A stretch of DNA of 64,000 bases, taken from assembly GCF_003028575.1 (NCBI RefSeq), contig NZ_PYUD01000002.1, forward strand, positions 248,001-312,000. Reading direction: 5' to 3'. Below, piece by piece: positions 28,476 through 37,370 of the stretch (position 1 is the first letter of the stretch; each line of letters starts with the position of its first letter). The DNA is from Halomonas urumqiensis. GTDB taxonomy: Bacteria > Pseudomonadota > Gammaproteobacteria > Pseudomonadales > Halomonadaceae. The position numbers and the translations under genes are program-made. The notes under the pieces are model-generated. The model was not told the DNA's origin. It saw nothing but the letters and a program-made list of their open reading frames with translations, and did no database searches.

Positions 28476-30611
28476 ATGTTCACCATCGATGACCTGGCCG
28501 ACCGCCTAGGCGGCTACCTCCCCCAAGACGAGATCCAGCAGGTCAAGCGTGCCTTTTACTATGCCGAGCAGGCCCATGACGGCCAAAGGCGGCGTTCCGG
28601 TGAGCCTTATGTGACCCACCCACTGGCGGTGGCCAACATCCTCGCCAACATGCACATGGACCATCAGAGCCTGATGGCTGCCATGCTGCATGATGTCATC
28701 GAGGACACAGGGGTCGGCAAGGATGCGCTTGCCGAGCAATTCGGCAAGCCGGTGGCCGAGCTCGTCGATGGCGTCTCGAAACTGACCCAGATCACCTTCG
28801 AGGACAAGGCCGTCGCCCAGGCGGAAAACTTTCAGAAGATGGTACTGGCGATGTCCCGGGATATCCGGGTGATCATCGTCAAGCTTGCCGACCGCCTTCA
28901 CAACATGCGTACCCTCGGTGCGCTGCGCCCCGAGAAGAAGCGTCGCATTGCCCGTGAGACCCTCGAGATCTATGCGCGCATCGCCAGTCGGCTGGGTATC
29001 AATACCATCCGTGTGGAGCTCGAGGACCTCTCCTTCCAGGCCCTACACCCGATGCGCGCCGAGCGCATCAAGCGTGCTGTCTCGAGCGCACGCGGCAACC
29101 GCCGTTCGGCGATTCGCCAGTTGCAGGCCGCACTGCAGAAGAGCCTCGACGACGAAGGCCTGCCCGCGACAGTGGTAGGCCGCCAGAAGCACCTGCTGTC
29201 TATCTACAAGAAGATGCGCGATCAGCGCAAGTCGTTCGCCGAAATCATGGACGTGTTCGGCTTTCGCATCCTCTGCGATGACGTCGACAGCTGCTACCGC
29301 ATCCTTGGCGTGGTGCACAATCTCTACAAGCCGGTGCCCGGGCGTTTCAAGGACTACATCGCCATTCCCAAGGCCAACGGCTACCAGAGCCTGCATACCA
29401 CGCTGTTCGGCAGTGGCGGCATGCCCATCGAGGTGCAGATCCGTACCCGCGAAATGGAGGCCATGGCCAACAACGGCATCGCCGCGCATTGGCTCTACAA
29501 GGCTGGCCAGACCCAGCACCCCATCGCCGAGGGCAGCCATGCCCGCGCCCGTGCCTGGGTCAAGGGGCTGCTCGAGATGCAGCGCCATGCCGGCGACTCG
29601 CTGGAATTCATCGAACACGTCAAGAATGACCTTTTCCCCGATGATATCTACGTGTTCACGCCAAAAGGCGACATCATGGAACTGCCCCAGGGTGCCACGG
29701 TGATCGATTTCGCCTACAGCGTGCACACCGATATCGGCAACAGCTGTATCGCCTGTCGTATCGACCGGCACCTGGCCCCGCTCTCAACGCGTCTCGAGAG
29801 CGGCCAGACCCTCGATATCATCACGGCGCCTGGGGCGCGCCCCAATCTGGCCTGGCTCAATTTCGTGGTGACCGCCAAGGCCCGCTCGGCGATCCGCCAT
29901 GCGCTCAAGCATCAGCAACAGACGGAAGCCGTACAGCTCGGTCGGCGCCTGCTCAACAAGACGCTGGCCAACGCCGAAACCAGTCTCGAAGAGTTGCCGG
30001 AGGGTGTGCTCGATGCCCTGCTGGCGGAGCTGGCACTGAAGAATGAAGATGCCTTGCTCGAGTCGATTGGCCTGGGTACCCGGGTCGCCCATGTGATCGC
30101 ACGTCGCCTGATCGACCTGCAGCAGGGCAAGGAAAAGAGCGTCGCGACGCCCGAGGCGCGGCCGCACGGCCCCATCGTGATCAGCGGCGCCGAAGGCATG
30201 GTCATCAAGTTCGCCCGCTGCTGCCATCCGCTGCCTGGTGACACGGTGATTGGCCACTTGTCGGTGGGCAAGGGCATCGTCGTGCATCGTGCCGAGTGCC
30301 GTAACCTGCGAGAACACAAGGACGACCCGGACAAGCTGTTCGCGCTGGAGTGGTCCAACGACATACAAGAAGATTTCCCGGTGGCGTTGCGCCTGGAACT
30401 GGAGAGCCGCCGCGGCCTGGTCGCCGAACTGGCCGGGCTGATTACCGATGCCGACGCCAATATCGAACGCATCGGCATCGAGGAACGTGACGCACGACTG
30501 TCCACCGTCAACCTGACCTTGTCGGTTCGCAACCGCATTCACCTGGCACGCATCATCAAGCGACTGCGCAACCTCCCCCACGTTGGCAAGATTTCGCGCG
30601 TCGGCAACTGA
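28476..30611 (+). CDS. spoT: Bifunctional (p)ppGpp synthetase/hydrolase SpoT
   Basis: A 711-residue RelA/SpoT homologue. The N-terminal HD hydrolase domain has THPLAVANILA and MLHDVIEDTGV. The synthetase domain has RFKDYIAIPKANGYQSLHTT. A TGS domain (VFTPKGDIMELPQGATVIDFAY) follows, then a zinc-finger-like CCHPLPGD segment and a C-terminal ACT domain. The intact HD residues show that it can hydrolyse ppGpp, so SpoT rather than RelA. Length is normal (~700). AAGG lies nine bases before the ATG. A strong terminator follows at 30621. Confidence 0.95.
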   Translation: MFTIDDLADRLGGYLPQDEIQQVKRAFYYAEQAHDGQRRRSGEPYVTHPLAVANILANMHMDHQSLMAAMLHDVIEDTGVGKDALAEQFGKPVAELVDGVSKLTQITFEDKAVAQAENFQKMVLAMSRDIRVIIVKLADRLHNMRTLGALRPEKKRRIARETLEIYARIASRLGINTIRVELEDLSFQALHPMRAERIKRAVSSARGNRRSAIRQLQAALQKSLDDEGLPATVVGRQKHLLSIYKKMRDQRKSFAEIMDVFGFRILCDDVDSCYRILGVVHNLYKPVPGRFKDYIAIPKANGYQSLHTTLFGSGGMPIEVQIRTREMEAMANNGIAAHWLYKAGQTQHPIAEGSHARARAWVKGLLEMQRHAGDSLEFIEHVKNDLFPDDIYVFTPKGDIMELPQGATVIDFAYSVHTDIGNSCIACRIDRHLAPLSTRLESGQTLDIITAPGARPNLAWLNFVVTAKARSAIRHALKHQQQTEAVQLGRRLLNKTLANAETSLEELPEGVLDALLAELALKNEDALLESIGLGTRVAHVIARRLIDLQQGKEKSVATPEARPHGPIVISGAEGMVIKFARCCHPLPGDTVIGHLSVGKGIVVHRAECRNLREHKDDPDKLFALEWSNDIQEDFPVALRLELESRRGLVAELAGLITDADANIERIGIEERDARLSTVNLTLSVRNRIHLARIIKRLRNLPHVGKISRVGN

Positions 30612-30620
30612 TTCACCCAA

Positions 30621-30661
30621 GGGCCCGGTCGCCGCGCCCCGGCGGCCGGGTCCTGTTCTTT
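30621..30661 (+). terminator. Rho-independent terminator after spoT
   Basis: A 14-bp GC-rich stem (30621-30634 with 30640-30653, two G-U pairs) has a five-base loop and is followed by TGTTCTTTCT. It lies ten bases after the spoT stop and probably ends the gmk-rpoZ-spoT transcript. Confidence 0.85.
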
Positions 30662-30745
30662 CTCAAAGGATCGTTTACCCAGGTTCACCACACGGATTCG
30701 ATTCTTCGCTCAACAATTCTCTCAACAACAGGATGGAGCTAACCC

Positions 30746-31135
30746 ATGAGCAATAAGGCCGTTATCAACACCGACCAGGCACCCGCCGCCATCGGCCCCT
30801 ACTCCCAGGCCATCAAGGCCGGCAATACTGTCTACTTGTCTGGCCAGATCCCCTTGGACCCGGCCACCATGACGCTGGTCTCCGAGGACTTCGAGACCCA
30901 GGCGCGCCAAGTGTTCAAGAACCTCAAGGCGGTCTGCGAGGAAGCCGCCGGCTCGTTGGGCGAAATCGTCAAGATCAACCTCTACCTGGTGGACCTCGAC
31001 AACTTCGCCATCGTCAATCAGGTGATGGAGGAATTCTTCGGGGCGCCGTTCCCGGCGCGTGCCGCCGTGGGCGTGAAGGCGCTGCCTAAGGGCGCACAGG
31101 TCGAAGCGGAAGCCGTGATGGTCATTGGCGACTGA
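30746..31135 (+). CDS. ridA: Reactive intermediate deaminase RidA
   Basis: A 129-residue YjgF/YER057c/UK114 protein that hydrolyses reactive enamines and imines released by PLP enzymes. Conserved segments are [23 protein letters not shown], split as [10 protein letters not shown] and [11 protein letters not shown], then [19 protein letters not shown] residues, and [21 protein letters not shown] with the arginine that anchors the substrate carboxylate. It follows spoT, a frequent neighbour, but has its own ribosome site (GGAG) after the terminator. Confidence 0.95.
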   Translation: MSNKAVINTDQAPAAIGPYSQAIKAGNTVYLSGQIPLDPATMTLVSEDFETQARQVFKNLKAVCEEAAGSLGEIVKINLYLVDLDNFAIVNQVMEEFFGAPFPARAAVGVKALPKGAQVEAEAVMVIGD

Positions 31136-31160
31136 AGGCACGGCAAGCCCCGTCAAGGCC

Positions 31161-31676
31161 ATGCGACTCTTTCTTGCGCTGGTACCGCCACCCGAGCTGC
31201 GCGAGCGGCTCGGGAGACTCGCCGACACGGCGCAGGCGTCGTGCGGCGGTCGACGCATGCCGGAGGCAAGCCTGCACCTCACCCTGGCATTTCTCGGCGA
31301 GGTCGAAGCACCGGAGGCCACGGCGCTGGCCGAGTGGGTGAGCCAGCAGCGGATTCCCGCCGGGCAGTGGCAGCTCGACCGCTGGGGCTTGTTTCGGCGC
31401 CCGGGCATCGTGTGGGTGGGTAGCCAAGCGGAGAATTCCGCACTGAAAAAGCTGCATACCTGGCTGTGGGATGCGCTTGACAGCCAAGGCTACCCAGGGC
31501 GCCCGGCACGCTTCATACCCCATATCACCCTGCTGCGACGTGCCACATGCCTTGACACCACCTCCCTACCCGACATCCGCCTGGACTGGACCTATACTCA
31601 GTTTGAACTGGTTGAGTCCGTCACCGATAGTCATGGGGCACACTACTCGAGCCTGGCGGCGAGCATCGCTCCCTGA
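31161..31676 (+). CDS. thpR: RNA 2',3'-cyclic phosphodiesterase (2H family)
   Basis: A 171-residue 2H phosphoesterase/LigT-type protein. The two catalytic histidine motifs are HLTLAFLG and HITLLRR. Members open RNA 2',3'-cyclic phosphates and were first described as 2'-5' RNA ligases. I chose ATG 31161 (MRLFLALVPPPELRERL, the family opening) over the TTG at 31125 that overlaps ridA. It starts 25 bases after ridA and may share its transcript. Confidence 0.9.
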   Translation: MRLFLALVPPPELRERLGRLADTAQASCGGRRMPEASLHLTLAFLGEVEAPEATALAEWVSQQRIPAGQWQLDRWGLFRRPGIVWVGSQAENSALKKLHTWLWDALDSQGYPGRPARFIPHITLLRRATCLDTTSLPDIRLDWTYTQFELVESVTDSHGAHYSSLAASIAP

Positions 31677-31758
31677 CGCCGGTCCTCGTCAAGGGCACGA
31701 GCTGATGGAAAAGCGAGAGCCGAGGGAAAAGGGAATAAAGAAAAAGGGAGGCTTGAGG

Positions 31759-32268
31759 GTGAAGGATGTCACGTTACGGCACGCCCTTGCGGCCATGATA
31801 TTTGCCAGCCTGCTGGTCGGAACTCCCGCCATGGCTGATCTTCAGGTGGACGCGGGGGCCACCAACGAGTCAACCGCGGTCGTCAAGATATCGCTCGACA
31901 AACAGCTTTCGCTCGAACACTTCCACCCTCGGCTGTCACTGCGCCTGACCACGGGCGTGTTGCTGCTGTCGGAAACACACCGGGCCGGCAATGCGGCCTG
32001 GGTGCTGTCGCCGGCGTTGCGCTTCACCTTCGCGGGGAACAGGGGCCTGTTCATCGAAGGGGGCATCGGTGCTGCATTTTTCCTCGAACCCCAGCTGGGC
32101 TCGCGGCAACTCTCCACCACCTTTCAGTTCGAGGACCGTCTGGCGATGGGCAGAGCCTTTGGTGATGGCGAGCTGTCGCTCGCCGTGACGCATTACTCCA
32201 ACGGCGGCATCAAGAGGCCAAATGAAGGCTTCGAGACCCTGACACTGGGTTACCGCTGGAAGCTTTGA
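31759..32268 (+). CDS. pagL: PagL-like lipid A 3-O-deacylase
   Basis: A 169-residue outer-membrane beta-barrel enzyme of the PagL type, which removes a 3-O-acyl chain from lipid A. A signal peptide ends at GTPAMA (residues ~21-26). The catalytic signature reads VTHYSNGGIKRPNEGFE: His145, Ser147 and Glu159 have the same spacing as the known His-Ser-Glu triad, and the protein ends in aromatic GYRWKL. I chose GTG 31759 because GGGAGG is seven bases upstream; an in-frame ATG at 31705 would add an unlikely charged extension. The neighbours do not suggest regulation. Confidence 0.85.
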   Translation: MKDVTLRHALAAMIFASLLVGTPAMADLQVDAGATNESTAVVKISLDKQLSLEHFHPRLSLRLTTGVLLLSETHRAGNAAWVLSPALRFTFAGNRGLFIEGGIGAAFFLEPQLGSRQLSTTFQFEDRLAMGRAFGDGELSLAVTHYSNGGIKRPNEGFETLTLGYRWKL

Positions 32269-32296
32269 TGGAGGCGTTGAAGATGGAGGCGTTGAA
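32267..32296. repeat. 15-bp perfect tandem duplication at a stop codon
   Basis: GATGGAGGCGTTGAA occurs twice in immediate tandem (32267-32281 and 32282-32296). The first copy overlaps the stop codon of the lipid A deacylase gene. It looks like a recent slippage duplication. Confidence 0.9.
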
Positions 32297-32316
32297 GCAA
32301 GCGCCTGGTGCATCCC

Positions 32317-33195
32317 TCATGCCTTCTCCGCCAGGAAGCCACCCTCCTTCAATACATGGGCATAGCCCTCCCGGTAGCTCGGGTAGCGGAATACATAACC
32401 GCTGTCGAGCAGCCGCGAATTGTCGCAACGCTTACTGGCCCGACGGCGCAGCGGGGATTGAATCGTTTCGGTGGCTTCCACCTTGAGCTGTTTGGCAAGC
32501 CAGGTCATGACCTCGTGAAGCGGGGCGGGTTCGCAGTCGCTGGCCAGGTAGAGGTCATGCAGCGGCTCGTCGGCGTCGGCAAGGGCCAGCCCGATCAGGT
32601 GTGCCAGCACACCGGCACAGTCGTCGCGATGTATGCGATTGGTGTACATGGTGGGGCTTGCCGCAGCGATACGGCCTTCGCCCACCTGGCGGATCAGGCG
32701 ATCTCGCCCGGGGCCATAGATACCCGAGAATCGCACCACGCTGCCCGGCAGCGAATGCTGGATCAGCGCCTCCTCCGCCTCGCACATCAGAATCCCGGAG
32801 AAACCGGTGGGCTCGGCGGGGCTCGCTTCATCCACGGCCTCCCCCTCGCGCTGGGCATAGACGCTGGTGGAGGACACGAAGAATACGTGGCGCGGCGTCC
32901 GGTCACGGCTGGCGAACTCGGCGAGCACCGCCTTCAACCCCGCCGGATATGCGGCACGGTAGGCGTCCTCTTCGAAGCGGTCGGCACTGGCGACATAAAC
33001 CAGCACATCGGCATCGGGCAGGGTGGCAAGCGTTGCGGGGTCGCTGAAGTCGGCGGCAACGGCCTCGATGCCACTGCCTTCCAACGCCTTGACGTTGCGC
33101 CGGGCACCGACCACTCTATGTCCCGCTTCCAGCAGGCGCCCACCCAGTACCATGCCGATGTCGCCACACCCCAGAATCAATGTTGTTGTCTTCAC
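32317..33195 (-). CDS. NAD(P)-dependent epimerase/short-chain reductase family protein (YeeZ-like)
   Basis: A 292-residue extended SDR protein. The N-terminal nucleotide-binding motif is LILGCGDIGMVLGGRLLEAGH. HVFFVSSTSVYAQ holds a serine and catalytic tyrosine region, and RFSGIYGPGRDRLI and NRIHRDDCAG are typical of the YeeZ/NAD-dependent epimerase group. The substrate cannot be read from sequence. It is divergent from oxyR and convergent with the lipid A deacylase gene, so it is probably a single-gene unit. The assignment to the fold is sure; the reaction is not. Confidence 0.85.
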   Translation of the reverse strand: MKTTTLILGCGDIGMVLGGRLLEAGHRVVGARRNVKALEGSGIEAVAADFSDPATLATLPDADVLVYVASADRFEEDAYRAAYPAGLKAVLAEFASRDRTPRHVFFVSSTSVYAQREGEAVDEASPAEPTGFSGILMCEAEEALIQHSLPGSVVRFSGIYGPGRDRLIRQVGEGRIAAASPTMYTNRIHRDDCAGVLAHLIGLALADADEPLHDLYLASDCEPAPLHEVMTWLAKQLKVEATETIQSPLRRRASKRCDNSRLLDSGYVFRYPSYREGYAHVLKEGGFLAEKA

Positions 33196-33316
33196 CTTTT
33201 CCCTGCCCCCTGATAAAAAGTCCCTATTGAAGTAAAAGACTCGATTGACGTTACGGATTCAATTGACGCGATAGCCCCCATTGGATTTTCAAGAGTATGC
33301 CGAACAGGCAACCATC

Positions 33317-34237
33317 ATGACTCTAACAGAACTACGCTACATCGTGACACTGGCCCAGGAGCGCCACTTTGGACGCGCCGCCGAGCGCTGCTTCGTCTCG
33401 CAACCCACCCTGTCGGTGGCAGTGAAGAAGCTCGAGGAGGAGCTGGGCGTGGCGCTGTTCGAGCGTTCGAAGTCCACCGTGCAGGTCACCCCGCTAGGCG
33501 AAACGATCATCGAGCAGGCCCAACGGGTGCTGGAGCAAACCAGTGTGATCAAGGAGTTGGCCAATGCCGGCAAGGATCAATTGGCAAGCCCGCTGCGCAT
33601 CGGTGCGATCTATACCATTGGCCCCTACCTGTTTCCCCACCTGGTGCCGGAACTGGCGCGCAGCGCCCCGCAGATGCCGCTTTACATAGAGGAAGGGTTT
33701 ACCGGCAACCTGCGACGCAAGCTGAGAAGTGGTGAGCTCGATGCCATCATCATCGCGCTGCCGTTCACCGAAACCGACGTGGTCACCAAGGCACTCTACG
33801 ACGAGTCCTTCGAGGTACTGATCCCCGCCGACCATGCCTGGGCCAAGCGCGAGACCATCGACAAGGAAGACCTTCTCGAGGAGCGCCTGCTGCTGCTCGG
33901 TGAAGGCCACTGCTTCCGAGATCAAATCCTCGAGGCGTGCCCCGCGATCAGCCACAAGCTCGCAAGCCCGAACAATACGCTGACCGCCGAAGGTGGGTCA
34001 CTCGAAACCATCCGCCACATGGTGGCCTCCAAGCTTGGCATCACCGTACTGCCCCACTCGGCGATCGGCACCGGCCATTACGAGAGCGGCATGCTGGTCA
34101 GCCGGCCCTTCAAGGACCCGGCTCCCTCGCGCACCGTGGCCATCGCCTGGCGCGCCAGCTTTCCGCGGCCCAAGGCCATCGATGCGGTGACCAAGGCCAT
34201 TGCGCACTGCCGCAAGGCCGAACTCGAACCCGCATGA
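33317..34237 (+). CDS. oxyR: Hydrogen peroxide sensor and LysR-type regulator OxyR
   Basis: A 306-residue LysR-family regulator. The N-terminal winged helix (TELRYIVTLAQERHFGRAAE, SQPTLSVAVKKLEEELG) is followed by the sensor domain with both redox cysteines at the classical positions: Cys199 in GEGHCF and Cys208 in ILEACP. Oxidation to a disulphide activates peroxide-defence genes. The ATG at 33317 gives exact classical numbering. The stop overlaps the recG start (ATGA), so the two are probably co-transcribed, as I recall in Pseudomonas. Confidence 0.95.
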   Translation: MTLTELRYIVTLAQERHFGRAAERCFVSQPTLSVAVKKLEEELGVALFERSKSTVQVTPLGETIIEQAQRVLEQTSVIKELANAGKDQLASPLRIGAIYTIGPYLFPHLVPELARSAPQMPLYIEEGFTGNLRRKLRSGELDAIIIALPFTETDVVTKALYDESFEVLIPADHAWAKRETIDKEDLLEERLLLLGEGHCFRDQILEACPAISHKLASPNNTLTAEGGSLETIRHMVASKLGITVLPHSAIGTGHYESGMLVSRPFKDPAPSRTVAIAWRASFPRPKAIDAVTKAIAHCRKAELEPA

Positions 34238-36327
34238 GTGCCGATATCAATGCGCTTGATGCGCCGGTCACATCGCTCAAGGGCGTCGGCGAAGCACTGG
34301 CCGCCAAGCTCGGCCGGCTGCGTATCGCCAGTGTCGCCGATCTGCTCTTCCATCTGCCGTTGCGCTACCAGGATCGCACCCGCATTACGCCGATCGGCAC
34401 GCTGCGTGCCGGGCACGAAGCGGTGGTGGAAGGCGACGTGGTGGCCGGCGAAGTGGTACGGGGCCGGCGGCGCAGCCTGCTGGTCAGGCTGCGCGATGGC
34501 TCGGGCATCCTCAGCCTGCGCTTCTTCCACTTCTCGCCGGCCCAGCAACAGCAGTTCCAGCCAGGTGTTCGCGTGCGCTGCTTCGGCGAGGCGCGTGCCG
34601 GGGCCACCGGGCTTGAGATCTATCATCCCGAATATCGGCTGCTCAGCGCCGATGCCCCGCCAGTGGAAGACCACCTCACGCCGATCTACCCGGCAACCGA
34701 GGGGCTTCATCAGACCCGACTGCGGGCGCTGATCGAACAGGCGCTGTCCCTGCTCGATGAACAGCCCGAGGCACTGCCGGACTGGATCGACAGTGAATTG
34801 CGCCGCCGCTTCGGCTTGCCCGAATTGCACCATTGCCTGCACGTGCTCCATCAGCCGACCCCGGATATCAACCCGGCACAGCTTGCCAGCGGCCAGCACC
34901 CGGCAAGCCAGCGCCTGGCGCTGGAGGAGCTCCTGGCCCACCGCCTCAGCTTGCGGCAGGTGCGACTGCGTATTCAGAAGGATGGCGCGCCGCGCCTGCC
35001 CAGCGGGCGTAACCTGCAGGCGCGCTTCCTGACGCAACTGCCCTTCTCGTTGACCGGGGCCCAACGCCGGGTACTCGATGAAATCAGCGTCGACGTGGCT
35101 GGCGAAACGCCCATGCTACGCCTGGTGCAAGGTGATGTCGGCTCCGGCAAGACGGTGGTGGCGGCCATGGCGGCGCTCTCGGCGATCGCCGGCGACTGCC
35201 AGGCGGCGATGATGGCGCCCACCGAGATTCTCGCCGAGCAGCACTTCCGCACCTTTCGCGACTGGTTCGAGCCGCTTGGCATCGAGGTGGCGTGGCTGGC
35301 CGGCAAGCTCAAGGGCAAGGCGCGCCTGGATACCAAGGCGGCGATCCTGGATGGCCGGGCCCGCATGGTGGTAGGCACCCATGCGCTGTTTCAAGGGGAT
35401 GTGCATTTCCAGCGGCTGGGCATGGCAATCATCGACGAACAGCATCGTTTCGGCGTGCATCAGCGCCTGGCCCTGCGCGAAAAGGGCGAAGCGGGTGGCC
35501 TGACCCCTCACCAGCTGGTGATGACCGCCACGCCGATCCCGCGCACCCTGGCCATGAGCGCCTATGCCGACCTGGATGTCTCGGTGATCGACGAGCTGCC
35601 GCCCGGCCGCACCCCGGTCAAGACGGTGGTGGTCCCCGACGAGCGTCGCCCCGACGTGGTGGCACGCATTCGCCATGCCTGTGCCGAGGGCCGCCAGGCC
35701 TATTGGGTATGCACACTGATCGAAGAATCCGAGGTACTGCAGTGCCAGGCCGCCGAAGCCACTCGCGACGAGCTCACCGAGGCGCTGCCCGAATTGGCCA
35801 TCGGCCTGGTACACGGGCGCATGAAGGCTGCCGATAAAGCCGCGGTGATGGATGCCTTCAAGGCCGGTGAACTGGACCTGCTGGTCGCCACCACGGTGAT
35901 CGAGGTTGGCGTGGACGTGCCCAATGCCAGCCTGATGATCATCGAGAACCCCGAACGGCTGGGGCTTTCCCAGTTGCATCAGCTGCGTGGCCGCGTCGGC
36001 CGCGGCTCCACCGAGAGCTTCTGCGTGCTGCTCTATCACGGTCCGCTGTCGGCCAACTCGCGTGAGCGGCTCGCGGTGATGCGTGAAACCACCGATGGCT
36101 TTCGCATCGCCGAAAAGGACCTCGAATTGCGCGGCCCCGGCGAAGTGCTCGGCACCCGCCAGACCGGGCTTGCGCAGATGAAGATTGCCGACCTGGAGCG
36201 CGATGCCGAGTTGCTCGAACGCGTTGCGCCACTGGCCGATGCCCTGCTCTTAAGCCACCCGGATGCCAGCCAGCCGCTTATCCGCCGCTGGCTGGGCGAA
36301 GAAGCGGGACGCTACGGGCAGGTATAA
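34234..36327 (+). CDS. recG: ATP-dependent DNA helicase RecG
   Basis: A 697-residue RecG helicase that remodels stalled forks and Holliday junctions. The wedge (OB) domain is residues ~1-200 (SLKGVGEALAAKLGRL, LLFHLPLRYQDRT). The motor has Walker A GDVGSGKTVVA, APTEILAEQH, the DEQHRFG box, MTATPIPRTLA and VATTVIEVGVDVPNA, and the C-terminal QLHQLRGRVGRG helix. Its ATG overlaps the oxyR stop. Length matches the E. coli protein (~693). Confidence 0.96.
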   Translation: MSADINALDAPVTSLKGVGEALAAKLGRLRIASVADLLFHLPLRYQDRTRITPIGTLRAGHEAVVEGDVVAGEVVRGRRRSLLVRLRDGSGILSLRFFHFSPAQQQQFQPGVRVRCFGEARAGATGLEIYHPEYRLLSADAPPVEDHLTPIYPATEGLHQTRLRALIEQALSLLDEQPEALPDWIDSELRRRFGLPELHHCLHVLHQPTPDINPAQLASGQHPASQRLALEELLAHRLSLRQVRLRIQKDGAPRLPSGRNLQARFLTQLPFSLTGAQRRVLDEISVDVAGETPMLRLVQGDVGSGKTVVAAMAALSAIAGDCQAAMMAPTEILAEQHFRTFRDWFEPLGIEVAWLAGKLKGKARLDTKAAILDGRARMVVGTHALFQGDVHFQRLGMAIIDEQHRFGVHQRLALREKGEAGGLTPHQLVMTATPIPRTLAMSAYADLDVSVIDELPPGRTPVKTVVVPDERRPDVVARIRHACAEGRQAYWVCTLIEESEVLQCQAAEATRDELTEALPELAIGLVHGRMKAADKAAVMDAFKAGELDLLVATTVIEVGVDVPNASLMIIENPERLGLSQLHQLRGRVGRGSTESFCVLLYHGPLSANSRERLAVMRETTDGFRIAEKDLELRGPGEVLGTRQTGLAQMKIADLERDAELLERVAPLADALLLSHPDASQPLIRRWLGEEAGRYGQV

Positions 36328-36353
36328 GGTGTGAGGTGTAAGGCGTGAGGGGT
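36326..36353. repeat. Degenerate 14-bp tandem repeat after recG
   Basis: AAGGTGTGAGGTGT (36326-36339) is followed directly by AAGGCGTGAGGGGT (36340-36353), differing at two positions and overlapping the recG stop. Further on, 36400-36425 has palindromic AGCTTAAAGCTT-type DNA. These are intergenic repeats of unknown role. Confidence 0.6.
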
Positions 36354-36431
36354 GCCAACAACTCGCCCGCCGACCTAATGTTCAAGGTGTTTCTGCTTTT
36401 ACTTACAGCTTAAAGCTTATGGCTTACCGCT

Positions 36432-36446
36432 CCGGGCGAAGCCCGG
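36432..36446 (-). terminator. Short hairpin after the 36447-36803 gene
   Basis: CCGGGC and GCCCGG with a three-base loop sit immediately after the TAA stop on the minus strand. There is no clear T-run, so termination is uncertain. Confidence 0.35.
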
Positions 36447-36803
36447 TTACAGGTGCTTGAGCAATCGCTGCAGTTTCTGCAGGTCGCCCGAATCACCGAC
36501 CAGGCGCACCTTGCCGTCCATCATGCCGTCAAGGAAGGCCTGCTGGGTCGGCTTTCTGAGCACCTTGAGCGCGGTGGCCTGGTCTTCGAAGCGCAGTTCC
36601 AGATCAAGGTCAACCGGAAGCCCACGGCCACTCTCGATGCCGCCGGGTGACATGCGATAGTGGCGTGCGATGGAGAGGTCTTCGGTGGCAATGCCCCAGT
36701 CCAGGCCACGCATTTCGCCCAGCAGTTCACGAAATCGCGCCTTGCGGCGCAGCGCACGCTTGAGCAGGAAGGCCAGTAGCCAGAGCGTCAGTCGCAGCTT
36801 CAT
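36447..36803 (-). CDS. Hypothetical protein, possibly SCP2-like
   Basis: A 118-residue protein. It starts with a short hydrophobic stretch (LRLTLWLLAFLLKRAL) and then RRKARFREL, so it may be membrane-anchored. The later part (LDLELRFEDQATALKVLRKPTQQAFLDGMMDGKVRLVGD) has the pattern of a small sterol-carrier-like (SCP2) lipid-binding fold, but I am not certain of that family. It lies between recG and the HU gene on the opposite strand to recG. No function can be given. Confidence 0.65.
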   Translation of the reverse strand: MKLRLTLWLLAFLLKRALRRKARFRELLGEMRGLDWGIATEDLSIARHYRMSPGGIESGRGLPVDLDLELRFEDQATALKVLRKPTQQAFLDGMMDGKVRLVGDSGDLQKLQRLLKHL

Positions 36804-36908
36804 GGAAGGGCGCCACCGCGTCGTGGAAGAGAAGGAATGTTCTGCGACCCGCCGCCTGGGCGGGTCGCATCAGGGCTGGCCAACGTGACACGGCCAACAC
36901 AACCGAGG

Positions 36909-37184
36909 CTACTTGGCCACGGCATCCTTGAGACCCTTGCCCGGCTTGAAGGCAACGGTCTTGCTGGCCGGAATGGCCAGTGGCTGACCCGTCTGCGGGT
37001 TCTTGCCAGTCCGGGCAGCACGCTCGCGCACAGTGAAGGTGCCAAAACCGATCAGCGACACGTCCTGACCCTGCGCCACACTTCCGGTGATCTCGTCGAG
37101 AATGACATTGAGCACCTGACTTGCCTTGTCCTTGGAAAGATCGGCACGCTCGGCAATCGCCGCGGCGAGTTCTGGTTTACGCAT
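36909..37184 (-). CDS. hupB: HU-family DNA-binding protein
   Basis: A 91-residue nucleoid protein of the HU family. It begins MRKPELAAAIAERADLSKDKA. The DNA-binding arms contain GFGTFTVRERAARTGKNPQTG, with the proline and arginine that insert in the minor groove, and the end is FKPGKGLKDAV. AGGAGG precedes the ATG. I call it HU rather than IHF from the general arm sequence and the lack of IHF-specific extensions. Confidence 0.93.
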   Translation of the reverse strand: MRKPELAAAIAERADLSKDKASQVLNVILDEITGSVAQGQDVSLIGFGTFTVRERAARTGKNPQTGQPLAIPASKTVAFKPGKGLKDAVAK

Positions 37185-37274
37185 ATTACCCTCCTGGTAT
37201 CTGTATCTCGTCGGCCGGCGATCGCATCGCCAACCTGTTGTTGTGATTCATGTCGTGTTGTCAGGCCATCACAC

Positions 37275-37312
37275 TCGCATATGGACGCCCTGTCCAGGAA
37301 GACAATATGCGA
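37275..37312. other. Nested inverted repeat between hupB and rubredoxin reductase genes
   Basis: TCGCATAT (37275-37282) and its complement ATATGCGA (37305-37312) enclose a second small inverted pair, GGAC (37283-37286) and GTCC (37292-37295). The site lies about 90 bases upstream of hupB and just downstream of the reductase gene. It could be an operator or a structured RNA; nothing proves either. Confidence 0.4.
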
Positions 37313-37370
37313 ATGCCACTGGTCTCTCGATACCGCCCAACGGCCAAGCCACAGCCACGGCACCGATGTC

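Noticed and set aside
33244..33268. Direct ATTGACG repeats 18 bases apart upstream of oxyR as an OxyR or sigma-70 site
   Set aside because: No convincing -10 follows either copy and the repeats do not match the four-element OxyR pattern.
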